Positions 51,924 through 64,000 of a stretch of 64,000 bases of DNA are shown one piece after another. The translations under genes were made by a program, and so were the position numbers. Numbering within the stretch: the stretch's first letter is position 1; the number at the start of each line of letters is the position of its first letter. Origin of the DNA: Takakia lepidozioides (lineage: Eukaryota > Streptophyta > Takakiopsida > Takakiales > Takakiaceae); the NCBI GenBank assembly GCA_030704615.1, contig CM060734.1:47756042-47820041 (forward strand), in the 5' to 3' direction. The notes beneath the pieces are model-generated. The model ran no database searches, had not been told where the DNA came from, and saw only the letters and a list, made by a program, of their open reading frames with translations.

Positions 51924-54900
51924 ATGGTTGTGGGTTCAATCCTGGAGTGCGTCCTAGTAAAGCCGGTCCCAAGGGGATGGGGGGGACTACTGAGCAGTGT
52001 GCGGGTGAGCATCGCTGGGAAGCGATGCAGGCAGCTCACTGTCTCCCTCGCTGTGTCTCGGAGGTCGCGCGACATCCAACGCAGGGATGTGCGATGGAGG
52101 GTAGAGCAGCAACTCAGTTCCTTTCTGCAATGGATGCGTCCTTGTCATGCTCAGGTGAGCATTTGTTATGCCAGTTGAGGGAATTGAAAGGATTCTCAGA
52201 GAAACTGTGTTTTAATCACTTGGTCCTGGCACTTGGTTGGACTCTTCACTAATTCCTGCACTAAAGCGTGACTGCCTTGGGGTCTGCAAAAACTATGTTA
52301 TGCATCATCCCCCGAGTTCAGTTTGTTTATCAGCAATTTCATATCAGCTTTCGTCTTGTTCTCATGAGGAAGGAGGATTCTTCCCCAGAAGAATGGTGAT
52401 GTTGCGTCCTCTTTGTTGGTCATTCCCCTGTACTGCAGCGGAAAGGGTGCGAGGCGACCATGAATGAAAGGGAGTGAAAAATGGTGGTCAACGACTAGTG
52501 ATGCCTCCTTGGCTACGCTTCCTCCCCTGGAATTGAAGATGTAATGATAGATGTAATTCGGCAGTTCGTCCATGTTTTCAAATTTGGTGACGATGGTGCA
52601 GGTAATGCTGAAGCCTTGGGAGAAGGCTCTGTATTCTGCAACAAATGCAACAAGGATTTCAGCTCTTTCCATAGAAGAGTGTTAAGAAGTCCCCGGTCTT
52701 TCTATTACGGAAGTGTTATATTTCACGTGAGAGCAGGAAGACAAAAAAGACGAGGGTCTGCATCAGAATGCAAAGCGCAGGGCCGGTTCAATTTGGGTGG
52801 AGGTGCTGCAGGGCAGGCCAGGGAGGAAGACGTCTTGACTCTTCAAGAGATGTCAACCCTGAGCAATGACCTACTGTCGCTCAAGGGAGTTGTGGTTGAA
52901 GGTTATCGTGGTATAGGTCCTGATATGAGGGATAGGGTCAACAGATTGTACGACCGTGCATCTATGCTCAAGGAGTCTGCGGACCGGATGGTAGCTGCTG
53001 GAGGAAGGGTCCCTGCACAGCTTACTGCCACTCTTAAGGTTGCCATCCTGTTTTAAATCTTTCCAGACTTTGACCTTTTTGCAATGGTGTGTGTGATGTC
53101 GTTTTCTTTTCTCTAATGCGTGTCACCCACCCAAGCTCAGGATGGGAGGCCCTGAGAATACACACTAGGCACATATAGGAGCCTGAAGGTGAGTTCAACA
53201 CTGCAAGAATGAACTGTCACAGTAGTTGTAGTGGCAACTGCATATTTCAGAAAAATCAACCGCGGTGTGGTAAAAAATCAAATCACTTTCTCACCTGCAA
53301 CTCCAATGTGTTTACCGTGGAAACTATCCTTTGTTCTGCATGAAAATTTACAATGGCCAATCTGGTCAGTTTTGCGTTGTTCAGATGGTGAATGGTGCAT
53401 ACAATTATTGAGTGATTGTGCTGATTTCCAGGCCCTACAAAGAGAACATGGTTCTCTTGAGAACATTGTTCGTTTTGCAATGGAGGCGGGACCTGTGATT
53501 TCCTCTGGGTCTGAACCTCTTGGCAGTCTCACTACCAGCAACTCTGCGAGCACTTCAAGCTTAGCTTTGGATGAAGAGCAGCAAACTTCAACAGCTTTCC
53601 AATCACTTATTCGTGAAAGTGACCTTGAACCAGTAAAGCCCCTTCCACCAGCATATGTGATGACGTCGCCAGCAGCCAATGTAAGTATAACCACCTCACT
53701 TCAACCTCTGTGTCTGAAGTTCCAAAGCAGTGTTATACTGGGTGAGCATTAATATGGGAGTAACTAGGATTGCTAAACTTGACATTCCGGAAGGTGGTAA
53801 GAGGCAGTGGTTGGGATTGCACTTCTGACCGACAATAAAAGACTAGTTTTGAAGAATGTAAGGATGATCATCGGATATTCATGAATCTTTTTGTCAGCGC
53901 AGTTGTTCCTTCTAGTCTCTGACGCCATTTTTGTTCCCTGTATTTTTTGACGTTTCTATTTATAAGGCTTTCTTTGAGTGTTTCACCTGTGCTAATCGTG
54001 CAGGAATCTTCACCTTTGGCAGCATTTCGAGCGGAGATTGAGCGGCGAGTAATGGAGCAGGTGTGGCATTACTTAGTTGTTGGACAAACTCTGCCATAGT
54101 CAAGGAGCCTTCTCAAACTTAACCATTGACTGCTGGTAGAGTGTCCCACACTGCGCACTAGAGTGTGCCATGAAGGATACTATCCTGATACCTTTCATTT
54201 CTCTGTTAGCCAATGTAAATATGGCGTGCTCTTCTTCACTGGCAGGCAATTTACTAACCAGGCAAGCCATCTGGACTGCTTTATCACACCTTCTGCAATC
54301 GCCCACCCAAGAAACAGATTGGTGTGGATGTCCTTTGTCCTGGGTGTTGGAAGCTACTTACTCATGTGCCTCGAAAGGTCTGCAGCTTGTTGGAAAGAGG
54401 GTGGCGAATCAAGTAAGATCAACTGCTACGATGGTTGGAGAGAGAGAAACAGTGGGAGCTGTGTCAAGCATTGGAGGGCAGGTAGGAAACCTTGAGGTGC
54501 CTGAAGTTGCCATCGCCAGAGATGTTTTTTATTTCTGTGTCATGCCCAGTCACCTCGAGTGCCGTGGTTTTGCTGCTCTTGAGGATGATGATTAACCAGT
54601 TTATGGACAAGAGGATTTGTGGTGAACAAAAGTAGTGATTGCATGTCAGGCTTCAAGGCATCATTATTTGTAATGGCAAACTGCCAACTTACAATGGATG
54701 AACTTGAGTTGCTATATTTTGGATTGTAGGCCCCCTCCTCTCAAGACCAAATGCTATGGGAGGGAAAGGACAGAGAAGCTGGTAATGGTGGAGCACTCTC
54801 ATCTCTGATCGATGACACCACTGAAGGTTCAAGGAAGGTGGAAGGGCATAAATCACAGGAGGGGCTCTTGAGCAGGTATTTACAGGGTTGATGACTAGCT

Positions 54901-57239
54901 CTAAATATGGGCAGCTATTTCTGGTACCAAGTTGAGTGTTTATCAGTAGAAGTTATCTGATGATGGTTTCTTCCTTCTCTGTTGTTGAGGCTGGGAGTCC
55001 TACGTTAAGTTTCTCATTGCTGAGTATGTCACTAGCACCATTGCAGAGTATGGTGTTACCTTTCGGGATGTCTGGAAGGGCATCAGAGGGTGGAGACCTG
55101 ATCACAAGGTGTCCTCTTTTGGTCAAATCATGATGCTATTATTGAACTTCTTTTGTGGGGCTACAGTGTGGCGGATGCTGAGAGGAAAGTAAGGATAGCA
55201 AAACTGGAAGGGCAAATGAAATCCATGGAGCTAGACAAGCTGCGGGGAGACTTGGCAGTCATGCAACAAGAAGTCACGAGCTTGAAACAAGAAGCAACGC
55301 GGGCTGATTTGGCAGAGGAGCAGGTGCTCAAATTGAAGGGAGAAATCGCTATGAGCGTGCCCTTGGAGATGCATGAACAAACAGTATGGTATCTCACCAA
55401 TACATGTTTACTAATCTATGAAAGTATGTTCTGCAAGCATGAATTCCTGATCAGGTTTTCTTATTTTTCTGCAAAGAGTACGACTCAGTTCTACATATAC
55501 GGTGCTAGTCATGTGGCTTTGTGCATGTGGGAACAAACAGCCGTAGGTAGATCAAATGTTCTGCCCGTGGTTGTGCCAAGTTGCTACATCTTTCCAACTG
55601 CAATCTTTTGACAAGCTTCATCAGTTTATAACCGCAACCCAGGTCTGCCGTCACCTTATCGTGCAATAGAACCTTTCTGTGGTGACTGGGACCTACTCTT
55701 AGCTTCTTAGTCTTTATACAGGTCTATTGCTAATGGCTTTTGCACTCATGCTCAGGTAGGCAGAGTGAGAGAATCGTTATCAGTGGCCTGGGCCAAGGTT
55801 ACACAAATTACAGGTGAAGTTAAAGAGAAGGAGGCCATCCTTGCAGCTGTCAAGCAAGCGCTCATGGCTGAACAAGAGAAGCTGGTGGAGAAGGTCAGTT
55901 CATGTTTGAAATTGACAAGTGAATCCTTTGGTGATGGAGGATGTTGAATGTGCTTGAATTGGTGATGAGGTAATGAATTAAAGTCGTACTTATGCTCAGT
56001 TTTAGGCTTGTAGACTTACTGTCAGTATGTGAACCTATCCCGGTAGCAATGGGGCTTTCAGTGCATGTACTTCTGAGTCAGGAGTCATGCTGTCAAGGTG
56101 TTGTTCACTCAAGGGAGCTTGGGGTGCTACTTCTCTGGAAGCCCTGCCAACCCTCGCAAGGGGCCTCCAGGGGTTAGAGACATTCGACAAACTTTTTTCA
56201 TGTTCAGCATTGTTGTAAATTGAAGGTGAGAGAGCTGTCTGGAGAGCTTGCAAAGCGAGTAACCATTGAGGACATGGAGGCTGCCATCAACAGTGCTGTG
56301 GAAGAGGTGGAGAGAGCGCTGGAAAAGGCCGAGGAAAGAGCACTTGCTCTTAGCCTCGAACTGGAAAAGAAGGACAAGCTCATTGTACAGCTCCAGGCAA
56401 ATTGGAACTTGGAGAAGGATGGCCTGTGCTCAGAGCTGGCTAGTGTGAAGAAAAAGCTGGCTAGCATTCAGAAGAAGCGGATTGCTGAACAAGCTCAGCT
56501 TCTTGAAGCACAGGAGAAGGTACTACAAGATGTGTGGTACCATTCACCACTTGATAGGCAGCTGAGGCATTCATTGATCCCTGCAACTCGAGTTCTTTTG
56601 GCATTCTAGTGGTTGTACACTAGTTTGGCTTGCTGCAAATCTTCCCAAAGCTGTGGAGTGCTTGATCTACGTTCTCAAAAGTTTGATTCTCTCAACTTGT
56701 TCATGGCGATTCCTTTCTTGTCAAACTGCTGTTAGGTGCGGTCACTAGAGTCATCCTCTGCAATTCGGCATAATACGACAGAAGCAGATGAATACAGGGG
56801 AAAATCAGAGCATGCCGTGCTAGCAACTGTGAGATCGCTGATCACAGATATGGTGAAGGCCATGCGTGCCAAGTCAGAGACTGGCACTGAAGCTAGCACC
56901 GTCATAGATGCAATGGAATTTTTGCAAGGGGACAACCAAATGCTTCAACTTACGAAATGGGGAGCAGAGGGGAGGGAGGGAGCAGGGGGCGAGGGTGACG
57001 GCATGAAATCCAGCGTCAATACAGTTGCATCTGAAGCAATCAATTTAGAGGGGACATTATTTCCAGCAGAGAAAGCTGTGGCACTTGAGAAATTCTTTGT
57101 CATTATGGCCATGCTGATCAAGCAAGCGAGTGATAAATTGGACACGGATTTGATTCTACATGCTTCCTATGATGTGGGAATGACTGGGGGTAAGAATCTC
57201 TCATTGACCAATTCATGGCAAATGGGTGCTGCGGGTTGA
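51924..57239 (+). CDS. Coiled-coil protein gene, about ten exons, function unknown
   Basis: Exons with consistent phases and GT-AG borders: 51924-52154, 52781-53038, 53432-53680, 54004-54060, 54386-54481, 54730-54875, 55167-55383, 55756-55893, 56226-56519 and 56736-57239, about 730 aa. The Arg-rich first exon (less certain) could be an organelle-targeting peptide. The middle is Ser/Thr-rich. From exon 7 on the protein is a long heptad-like coiled coil (KLEGQMKSMELDKLRGDL, EVKEKEAILAAVKQAL, EEVERALEKAEERALALSLE). The last exon may end at a donor near 57190 instead of the stop at 57239. No family recognised; the coiled coil suggests a structural or tethering role only. Confidence 0.6.
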
Positions 57240-58421
57240 GCAATAGAGAATTTGTGAGTTGGCTGTCACCTCATCCTGACATAGTACAGTGTTGAAATCT
57301 GCTACTCTGATGACCTTGTCATCATTTCTGCCCTCTTGAAGGTTCGTGTATACGAACTTTCAAGTTTTGGGGTCTTAGAAGAGTAGACTTAATGTAGAAG
57401 GTTGTGTTCCTCGCCCGCCTGTGGACATGATGAACTATGTAGGTGTCATAGCATCACTGGAGAGATTTCAGGCAGTTACTAAGGTCCTGTCTTTTAGCTC
57501 TGAAGATGCAGGACTAACAAGGTTGTACGGTTAAGATTCTAACCTAAAACTGAACCTGAAATTCTCTGTCTCGGCAAGTGCTCGTACTACTGGAAAGTGT
57601 CTGCCATACATCTGGTTTCCACTGTGTGATTGCATCTTTAGCTGTTGCACCATGGCTGTGATCCCATTGGAAGCAGCTGCAGCTTTTCAATGATAGGCTG
57701 CTTTGCCATGTGGGAGCTGTTCTCTGCCTCGTCTTCCCTCCTCTCTTGCAAGGCTGCCAAGCTACCTTGGGGGAGTGTTTGAAATGCAGCCTCCAATGTT
57801 AGCTACGGGTACCATGTGGCTCCTTTTCTTTCTTAGTGTGACCACCTTTTCAGACAACACAGCGACGACTTAAAACAAGCTTTTTCTGAGCTGACTTTTA
57901 CACCTTTGTTAGATTGACGAGCCATTTCACCGCCTGCTAGTAGGACCTGTGTCTTTCCTATCTGTTTCTGCCTTGAAGATATGTCATACTGAACTCTGCA
58001 TTGTTCACAAAGAGTGCTAGGTGTTGTGACTTAGAATGAATGCATTAGGGCTCACTGATTCCATTAAATACTAGCAGATGGTGCCACCCAAGATGGCACA
58101 AGGACAAAGCCTACCATAACTCTGCAGTATGAGAGCAGCTGGGAATCGGTCTACCTTCATTACTGTGCTGATGATACTCTGTAAGCCTATACTCTATCTG
58201 TGCCTCTTTTAGAAGATGTGGTCATCTGCCTTTGAAGGTCCTCACCCATCATTCTGCGGTCTACTGTTGTCAGTCTTGACTTTGTTCTATATGCTTTCAA
58301 GGAACATGTGTTGAAAATCCCACCAAATGATACCTTGTGTCCAAGTAGTTTAAAATTCCACCCATGATTGTCTTTTAGCAGACACAAACTTGTGTTAGCT
58401 AGTTATGCTACCAGGCACAGC
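57240..58421 (+). other. 3' region or long intron, no exon recognised
   Basis: No frame with good splice borders was seen. It is either the 3' untranslated region of the coiled-coil gene or intron and intergenic sequence. Confidence 0.4.
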
Positions 58422-58521
58422 GGTTGACAGACAGTGGAATGGGAATGGTGGGAAGCAGGTGGACCGAAATACCGGGCGTGCTGTTGCACAACAGGATTGA
58501 TGGGAATGGCAAGTCTGTAAA
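58422..58521 (+). CDS. Probable exon of an unrecognised gene
   Basis: An open stretch between an AG acceptor (CACAG) and AAG|GTAGGA reads DSGMGMVGSRWTEIPGVLLH and further. Border quality and codon content fit an exon. It may belong with later pieces at 59564-59611 and about 60240-60340 and with the long exon at 63174. Confidence 0.35.
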
Positions 58522-59563
58522 GGTAGGAACTCTGAATCACTCGAATGCCATATAGTAGCTGCCTGATTTATTGGTTTGATTTTACCTGTGTGAACTGATA
58601 GTCAGGGGACTGCTTTTCTGCATGTACAAACATAGCCCATCAGCATGTCATCCCTAATTTGATCTTTAATTAACACCATTTTGAGCAGTGTGGTTTTTGT
58701 TGATGGTCCATGGCTTCATGCAAGGTCTAGTAGCAACCACCTAGGAAGTCAGCACCAGAGTTACTACAAACCTCAAGTGAACTTCTGCTCAAAACATTGT
58801 ACCAAGGGACTGCCAGAAAGAGCATGTGTTATGTTGTGATGGGAGGTGCACTGAACTGGTTTGAACGCAGGGCTGGGGGTCACCAGTAAGTCAATATTGA
58901 GATTTGACGGATTTGGCCGTGGGTTTGTGGGTGTCCCAGATGTTAACCATTCCAGCACGCTCACTTGAATTTGTTCTGACGGATGGAAATGGATCTTGGG
59001 ATTGGTAACAAACTCAGACTCCAATCTCAATCTGTGTTCCATCGTTGTTCCTTGCTGACTGTTGCAAGTGGACATCAAAGAAATGATTTAGTTTCCATTT
59101 TGGGGCTGTCTTGTCCAAGGGAACAGTAACTCAGGATTGTACTAGTATCGTTTCAAAGAAAAGCATAGCAGGTGTACCTAACTGCATTTCATGGATGTTC
59201 TGCAACAGTGCTCCAGCGGGTGGAAACTATCGTATTGGAACCAGTGGAACATTTTTTCTCTCTTGTGGGATCATTGAACAAAGGAAGTGAAGAGACCAGC
59301 TTTACCTTAAAAGGGTAGCAGGCTTCCCTAACAGGATAAACCTTTCCCTGGGAAGCCCCATGCAGAGGGAAACCTCAGACGCTTAAAGCAGTGTACAGTT
59401 CTTGATGGTTGGGCAAGGTACACGTTTTAGCCCACTCACCGTCGCATTTACTAATGAAGGCTGTGCTAACATGCATAGTGAACTATTGGGAGCCTGGGCT
59501 GTCTCTCTCAAGTGTGGCTGACTAGTTCACACTTCTTCCCAATGGTACCTGGCTAGTGAAGAG

Positions 59564-59611
59564 CCAAAGGTTCCATTGCTACTACGGAGCAAGAACACAG
59601 TACTACCAGAG
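59564..59611 (+). CDS. Possible small exon
   Basis: Between AGAG and CCAGAG|GTACGT it reads PKVPLLLRSKNTVLPE in a phase compatible with the exon at 58422-58521. Short, so uncertain. Confidence 0.25.
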
Positions 59612-60235
59612 GTACGTCATGGCACAGAAAATCATTTGGGAGACATCCACAGATATCTGATGTCTTAGTTGACCAGAAAATACCAGTTCTGCATCACCCA
59701 ACAGTGTATTCATGTTTCACTAGCTGGATGCACCTCACAAATCTTTGCAAACCTATCTCTCTGGTCTCAGTTTGGTGGTGTGGACTGGGAGCCTGTGAGA
59801 AGTTGCTGTGACAGCAACAAGAGGGGCATGAGGGCATTGCCTTTGCCTCACATGGTGATTAGTATATGAAATCATCTGAACTTCCGGCCATCTCATGCTA
59901 GCAAAGGCATAAATTTGTGATTTCCAGAGGCCCATGTACTAAAGTTTGTCTTCGATATTGCTAGAATGTGTTGGAGCTTTTTGTAGTCCGTGACATTAAT
60001 TATAAAGTGTTGAAATCATCTTGCTATGCAAAGGGATGTTCCATAAGGTCCTGCAGGTTGTAATCGGTAATGCCAAAATTCGAAGATCTGGTCATCAGTG
60101 TGCACAGCAAGCTAGCTTGGATTTAGTATTAGCTTGCAAACAGCAAGTCATCTCTCTCATGGAAATGCATGGATATCTTTGTTATATTCATTTTCTTAAA
60201 GACACCAAGAACCACACTGCAATCAAGGAATGGAG

Positions 60236-60344
60236 CTGCAAAACCTGCAATTGCAAAATTCTATGGTGCACCCGAGTCTTGCACCAATCCGACAATGCAA
60301 AGCAATTGTTTATGCAGGGCACACATCCCCTAATTCTGAACAGG
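60236..60344 (+). CDS. Possible exon
   Basis: Between GGAATGGAG and GAACAG|GTGCTG it is open: NLQLQNSMVHPSLAPIRQC, then IVYAGHTSPNSEQ. The donor is weak. It could be part of the gene that continues at 63174. Confidence 0.25.
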
Positions 60345-63173
60345 TGCTGGGATTCCTAGGAGAGCGAAGACACAAGCATATGGCCCTGCAGATATGGCAC
60401 TCATTCACCAAGACTGTTAGTCCTGACAAATTAATTCAAATTGTGATGAGATGTTCTTGCCTTCCTTCTTAGAGGTTCATTTGTTCATTTGAAAGGATTT
60501 TTGTAATGCTGCAAGCTCTTGTCTACTTGATGATAAAATTAGACAAGGTTGCAAGCATGACCAGACTCTTTATTGTATGTCTCTTACCTTAGTTTTTTGT
60601 ATGTTTCTACTTAGTCTCTGTTGTTTATGTTTTTGAGTGGGCCAGAGAAGGGCAAAAGGCCAATTACCATCGCTCGAACAGTGATGATGTCCTCAGTGCC
60701 CTCAACAGCTTTATGTCTCCATCTGTGTATGACCCAACGTGTTCAATATCTTCCCTACCACCTACTTGAAGAACTTGGGTCCCACGCCTGCTTTCAAGAT
60801 GGGAGATGGGGAGGGGCCCTCCCCAACAATTTTCAAAGGTAAGTACCTTCTCACAGAACGTCACGCCAGCGCAACACCTTTGTCATACAATTCTTGTCAT
60901 TTGTTTTTCACTGAAGGAACCGTGCTGGACCATGTTCTTGTGAGCACGCCCACATGGTCCATTTTGGGGACAGGAGAAAAAGTCTATGCTCGGATCTCCT
61001 GGCCGCCATTTCTCGAATGAATTTGGGGCCAGACCAAGGTCCAGCCTCCAGACATCAACCCAAGTCATTGTTCTTCCCCTCCATTGTATTGTATTGTATT
61101 GGCATTCTTCCCGCACCCATTGCATGTGCTTCTTCATGAGTGCTTAATTGTTTGCTTGCTGTGTGTGTGAGAGAGAGAGATCTGTGCTGAGTGGGATGTG
61201 GGATGAGAGTGTTGGTGGTGTACAAATTTACAGAAGACAAAATGGTGAGTGTCAGAAGAAGAGCAAGAGCCAGCTGTAGGTACCTACTCCTACCCATGGG
61301 ACCCATGCTCTACACATCCCATCATGTAGATCTGAGTGCTTGGAACCGCAGGATGTTGGGATGCATGTATGCCATCATGGCAGACAAGCTGCTTCGGGGA
61401 TATGCGTTGCCTGCCTCACCTTCTTGCCATCGTTGTTGTGTGAGCGCAGGAAAGCGAGGGCCTTGGACGTGTTCAACGCCATCGCTGCTCGGAGTTGCGC
61501 AGAGTGGATGTGAGGGAGGAGAGGCTGGATTGGGTGGTGCTCAGCTTAATCCACGTTGGGTTGTTGCGAGGGGGACGGATTGCTGTGATGGAGTCTGCAA
61601 AGGAAGGGCGAGTGTGGGAGATGGTGTTGGGTCAGTGGGACAGAGGTTGGGTCCGTGAAGCAAAGCTTGTGTAAGGTCGACGGGTAATAGTCTGTGTGTA
61701 CCCCATGTGCTGCACCGTCGGGTCTACTCAGGGAGGGCGGCCGAAGCATGGGATCAGGAAGCAGTCGCAATGCAACGGAGGATCCCACAGTGAGACGAGA
61801 TGGTGTTGTTTCTGTTGATCGCCTTGGCCGCCCCTCATTTCACTGCAATCCCGAGGTTACATCCATTTCTAATCTGTTGGATTGCAATTGAGCTGTTCAG
61901 TCGGATCTCTGCGGAGGGAGGGGTATGAGGCTTGCGACAATTTGCCTCGCATGTTTGAGGGGGCAGTGTGAGAGTTTTCCCCACGAGGGATCTGGCCGTG
62001 CACATGATGTGTGAGGCCTATGGCCATGCCATCTGTTCTAAGGTTTCTGTCCATTGACTGCCTAGGTATGATGTGTCAGAGAAGTTAGTGTTTTTACAAC
62101 CCTTTTTTCTTTTTGGGAGGAGCATGCACTGCTGCTCCTGTTTCTCATTTCTAGGCTAGAATATTGATACCTGCTCTTTGGCTCTGTTATTTCGGTGTCT
62201 TTCATCGTTGTAGGGCATCGTTATGATTCAATGACTGATCTGAAATACACCGAGCAACCTTGAGAAATATACACGAAGTAGACATTCCATTGTAAGGCCT
62301 GAGATCGTCAACTACCACTTGCCATCCATGTGTTTGCAGGAGTGCAGAGGGAGAATGGGGGTTGGGGTAAAATTGGAGGTTGGTGCTATGATATTCAGAT
62401 TTAGTCCCGAGGTATGCCAGGAAAGTGTCTGAGAGCCTACCCTGGTATAGCTATGGGGCAAGATCCGACATTTTGGATATTTTCTGCTCTTGAACTTAGA
62501 AAGTTTGGCAGGATGTAAATGGAACTTCTCCACATGTAAAAGTTAGGATTCTGAATGACAAGGTTGGGACTCAAAGTTGTTGGGATTTCCACCATCTATG
62601 CGCATGGCCGCAAATTTGGTGGTAGTGAGTTTATTGAAGTACAACTAGGCAGTGGCTGGGTTTTTTTTTCAATGACCCTGGACTGACTTGGCAAGCCATA
62701 CTGAATTAGCATCTGGGATTGGAACTTATTACACATATCCTAATTTCTTTTGTAGTGTGACACATTCATGGCTGTGACTATTTGCAGAGAGCATTAAATC
62801 ATAACTGTGATGTATGTTTGCTGGCTTGTGGTTGCGATTTATGAGTGCTGTAGATGTTTCTGCAAGTTTCAGAAGCTCTGGACAGACAACTAAGTGAAGG
62901 GTTGAATTAGACCACCAAGCGAGAGGTTGAATTAGTAGGTTGGTAAGAAGCTTTATGGCTTTGCCAGGTATGCATGGAACGCCAGAGTGTTAGATTTTCA
63001 GGGAGCAATTAAGGCATATGTGCCTTGTTGACTCCTCCCAGTAGTGATTGCCAATGCTATTGTGAATTGATTACTTGTCAAGTAATATACTGGTATCTGT
63101 GTGATATTTTCTATTCCTGTGTGCTCTTATATGAGCACACCTATTTACTCAATTTTTGTGGACGAGACTGCAG
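60345..63173 (+). other. No recognised gene; likely intron
   Basis: A 155-codon frame at 61191-61658 has no recognisable features and no splice context. The rest is noncoding by eye. The acceptor ACTGCAG at 63167-63173 precedes the last exon. Confidence 0.4.
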
Positions 63174-64000
63174 AGTTTGAATCCCCAGGAGATGCAATCG
63201 GGAAGCCGTGTACGCACAGGTTGGCCTAATCCTGGCAGTCATGGAGAAAGGAATGGAGATGCTGTAGGCCTGAGCACCAGAGGGGTAGCCTCTACTGTCT
63301 GCGAGCCTGGGTCACTTCATGATGCCAGCAGTAGCAGTACCTCCTTGCAATTCGAAAATGAGAGTGTTTCAGCAGGAGTAGATCAGACAACCCAGCCCCT
63401 TGATGTGGAAATGGGAGGGGGTAGACAGCCTGGGATTTTGGCATCACAGGAGTATTCCAGTGTCTCTGTAGGGAGACCAAGAGTAGGCACTATAGGTGTG
63501 CAGGAAACAGAGGTGAGGGAGCTGACTGCTGTGGCACAAGGAAGCAGGCAACTGTCAGATGATGAAAGGATACAGGCGGCTTGTGAAACAACTTTACGGC
63601 GGCATCAAGTGAATGAGATGCAAGAACGTTTGCGGCGGTATGCTGGGTTGCCACCCTCAGTTGACCTTGAGGTGCTGGAACGGCAAGGCCTTTTGTCTAC
63701 GGAAGTAGCTTCTCCACAACACCGAATGGAGGTGATGTCTGGGACAGTTAATAGTGGCCTTTTGAGAACTTCACATAGTGAGAGAGATACATATGATATT
63801 TCTGCCTGGCCAAGCCCTGCCGCTTTGCAGGCCTGGGATGGGTCGGGTGAAGGGCAGACCTTAGAGAATCAGCATTCCTCCTATTCAGAACCATGGGAGA
63901 GCAGCTTTGTTGCCTTTGGGCCTAGATCAGCAGATATTTTGCCGCTTGCAAGTTCAGGCCGTACCAGTGCATCTCCAGTGGAGACATCTGGAATGGGCCG
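63174..64000 (+). CDS. Long coding exon running off the window
   Basis: After the acceptor ACTGCAG, one frame stays open for 827 bases to the end of the window, about 275 codons, which is improbable by chance at this base composition. The protein is Ser/Gly/Gln-rich and looks disordered (HDASSSSTSLQFENESVSAG), with one charged helical part (RRHQVNEMQERLRRYAGLPP). No domain recognised. It may be a later exon of the gene represented by the small exons at 58.4-60.3 kb, or an exon of the coiled-coil gene. Confidence 0.6.

Noticed and set aside
61191-61658. 155-codon plus-strand frame
   Set aside because: No domain, no splice context and biased low-complexity composition; probably chance.

Overview
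This is nuclear DNA from a green plant lineage (streptophyte). It has spliced host genes with GT-AG introns, F-box/kelch-type genes, captured pieces of a plant FRIENDLY/CLU gene and of a receptor-like kinase, Copia and Gypsy LTR retrotransposons, and a tRNA-derived SINE. No species can be named. Retrotransposons that carry a cytosine-C5 DNA methyltransferase have, as I recall, been reported from charophyte algae and dinoflagellates, so a streptophyte alga is a reasonable guess; this is an inference.

Layout. 0-10.4 kb: a Copia 3' remnant, three decayed copies of an F-box/kelch gene (two in a large inverted duplication that also carries a SINE), and a Gypsy integrase-chromodomain remnant. 11.2-31.2 kb: a chromovirus ('C') with 5-bp target duplications and matching LTRs. 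It has been split by an inversion of about 17 kb and by insertion of a 12.7-kb element ('A', 11921-24607). 31.4-45.1 kb: a transposase-like gene whose intron holds a second, related 11.7-kb element ('B', 32594-44280). 45-48.6 kb: repeats and SINEs. 48.65-64 kb: host genes on the + strand, namely a membrane-anchored dioxygenase-like/cupin gene, a ten-exon coiled-coil gene, and exons of one or more unrecognised genes running off the window.

Most interesting system: elements A and B (both - strand) share one architecture. The coding order is Gag, zinc knuckles, aspartic protease, Dnmt3/DRM-like cytosine methyltransferase, an in-frame UAG in a tobamovirus-type leaky context, reverse transcriptase, RNase H, DDE integrase and a C-terminal PHD finger. 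The element can therefore encode both a DNA-methylation writer and a chromatin reader. Their ends are not ordinary LTRs. In the sense direction they read A1-internal-B1-GC-A2-B2, the 'split direct repeat' layout known from tyrosine-recombinase DIRS/PAT/Ngaro elements. Yet these elements encode a DDE integrase, have TG...CA ends and make 4-bp target duplications. The polypurine tract lies just before B1, and B1 and A2 meet at the palindrome GACAGCTGTC. The simplest reading is that the reverse-transcribed LTR is B-GC-A and that the chromosomal copy is a two-LTR circle opened at the palindrome inside one LTR. The boundaries of A are confirmed because removing A plus one AATT restores the reading frame of the chromovirus it landed in.

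Both copies look defective in pol (A has one deletion, B several frameshifts), but the methyltransferase frame is open in both. The leaders are different cargo zones: A carries an unknown 278-codon frame, two pieces of a FRIENDLY/CLU-like gene and a kinase tail, while B carries a large minisatellite.
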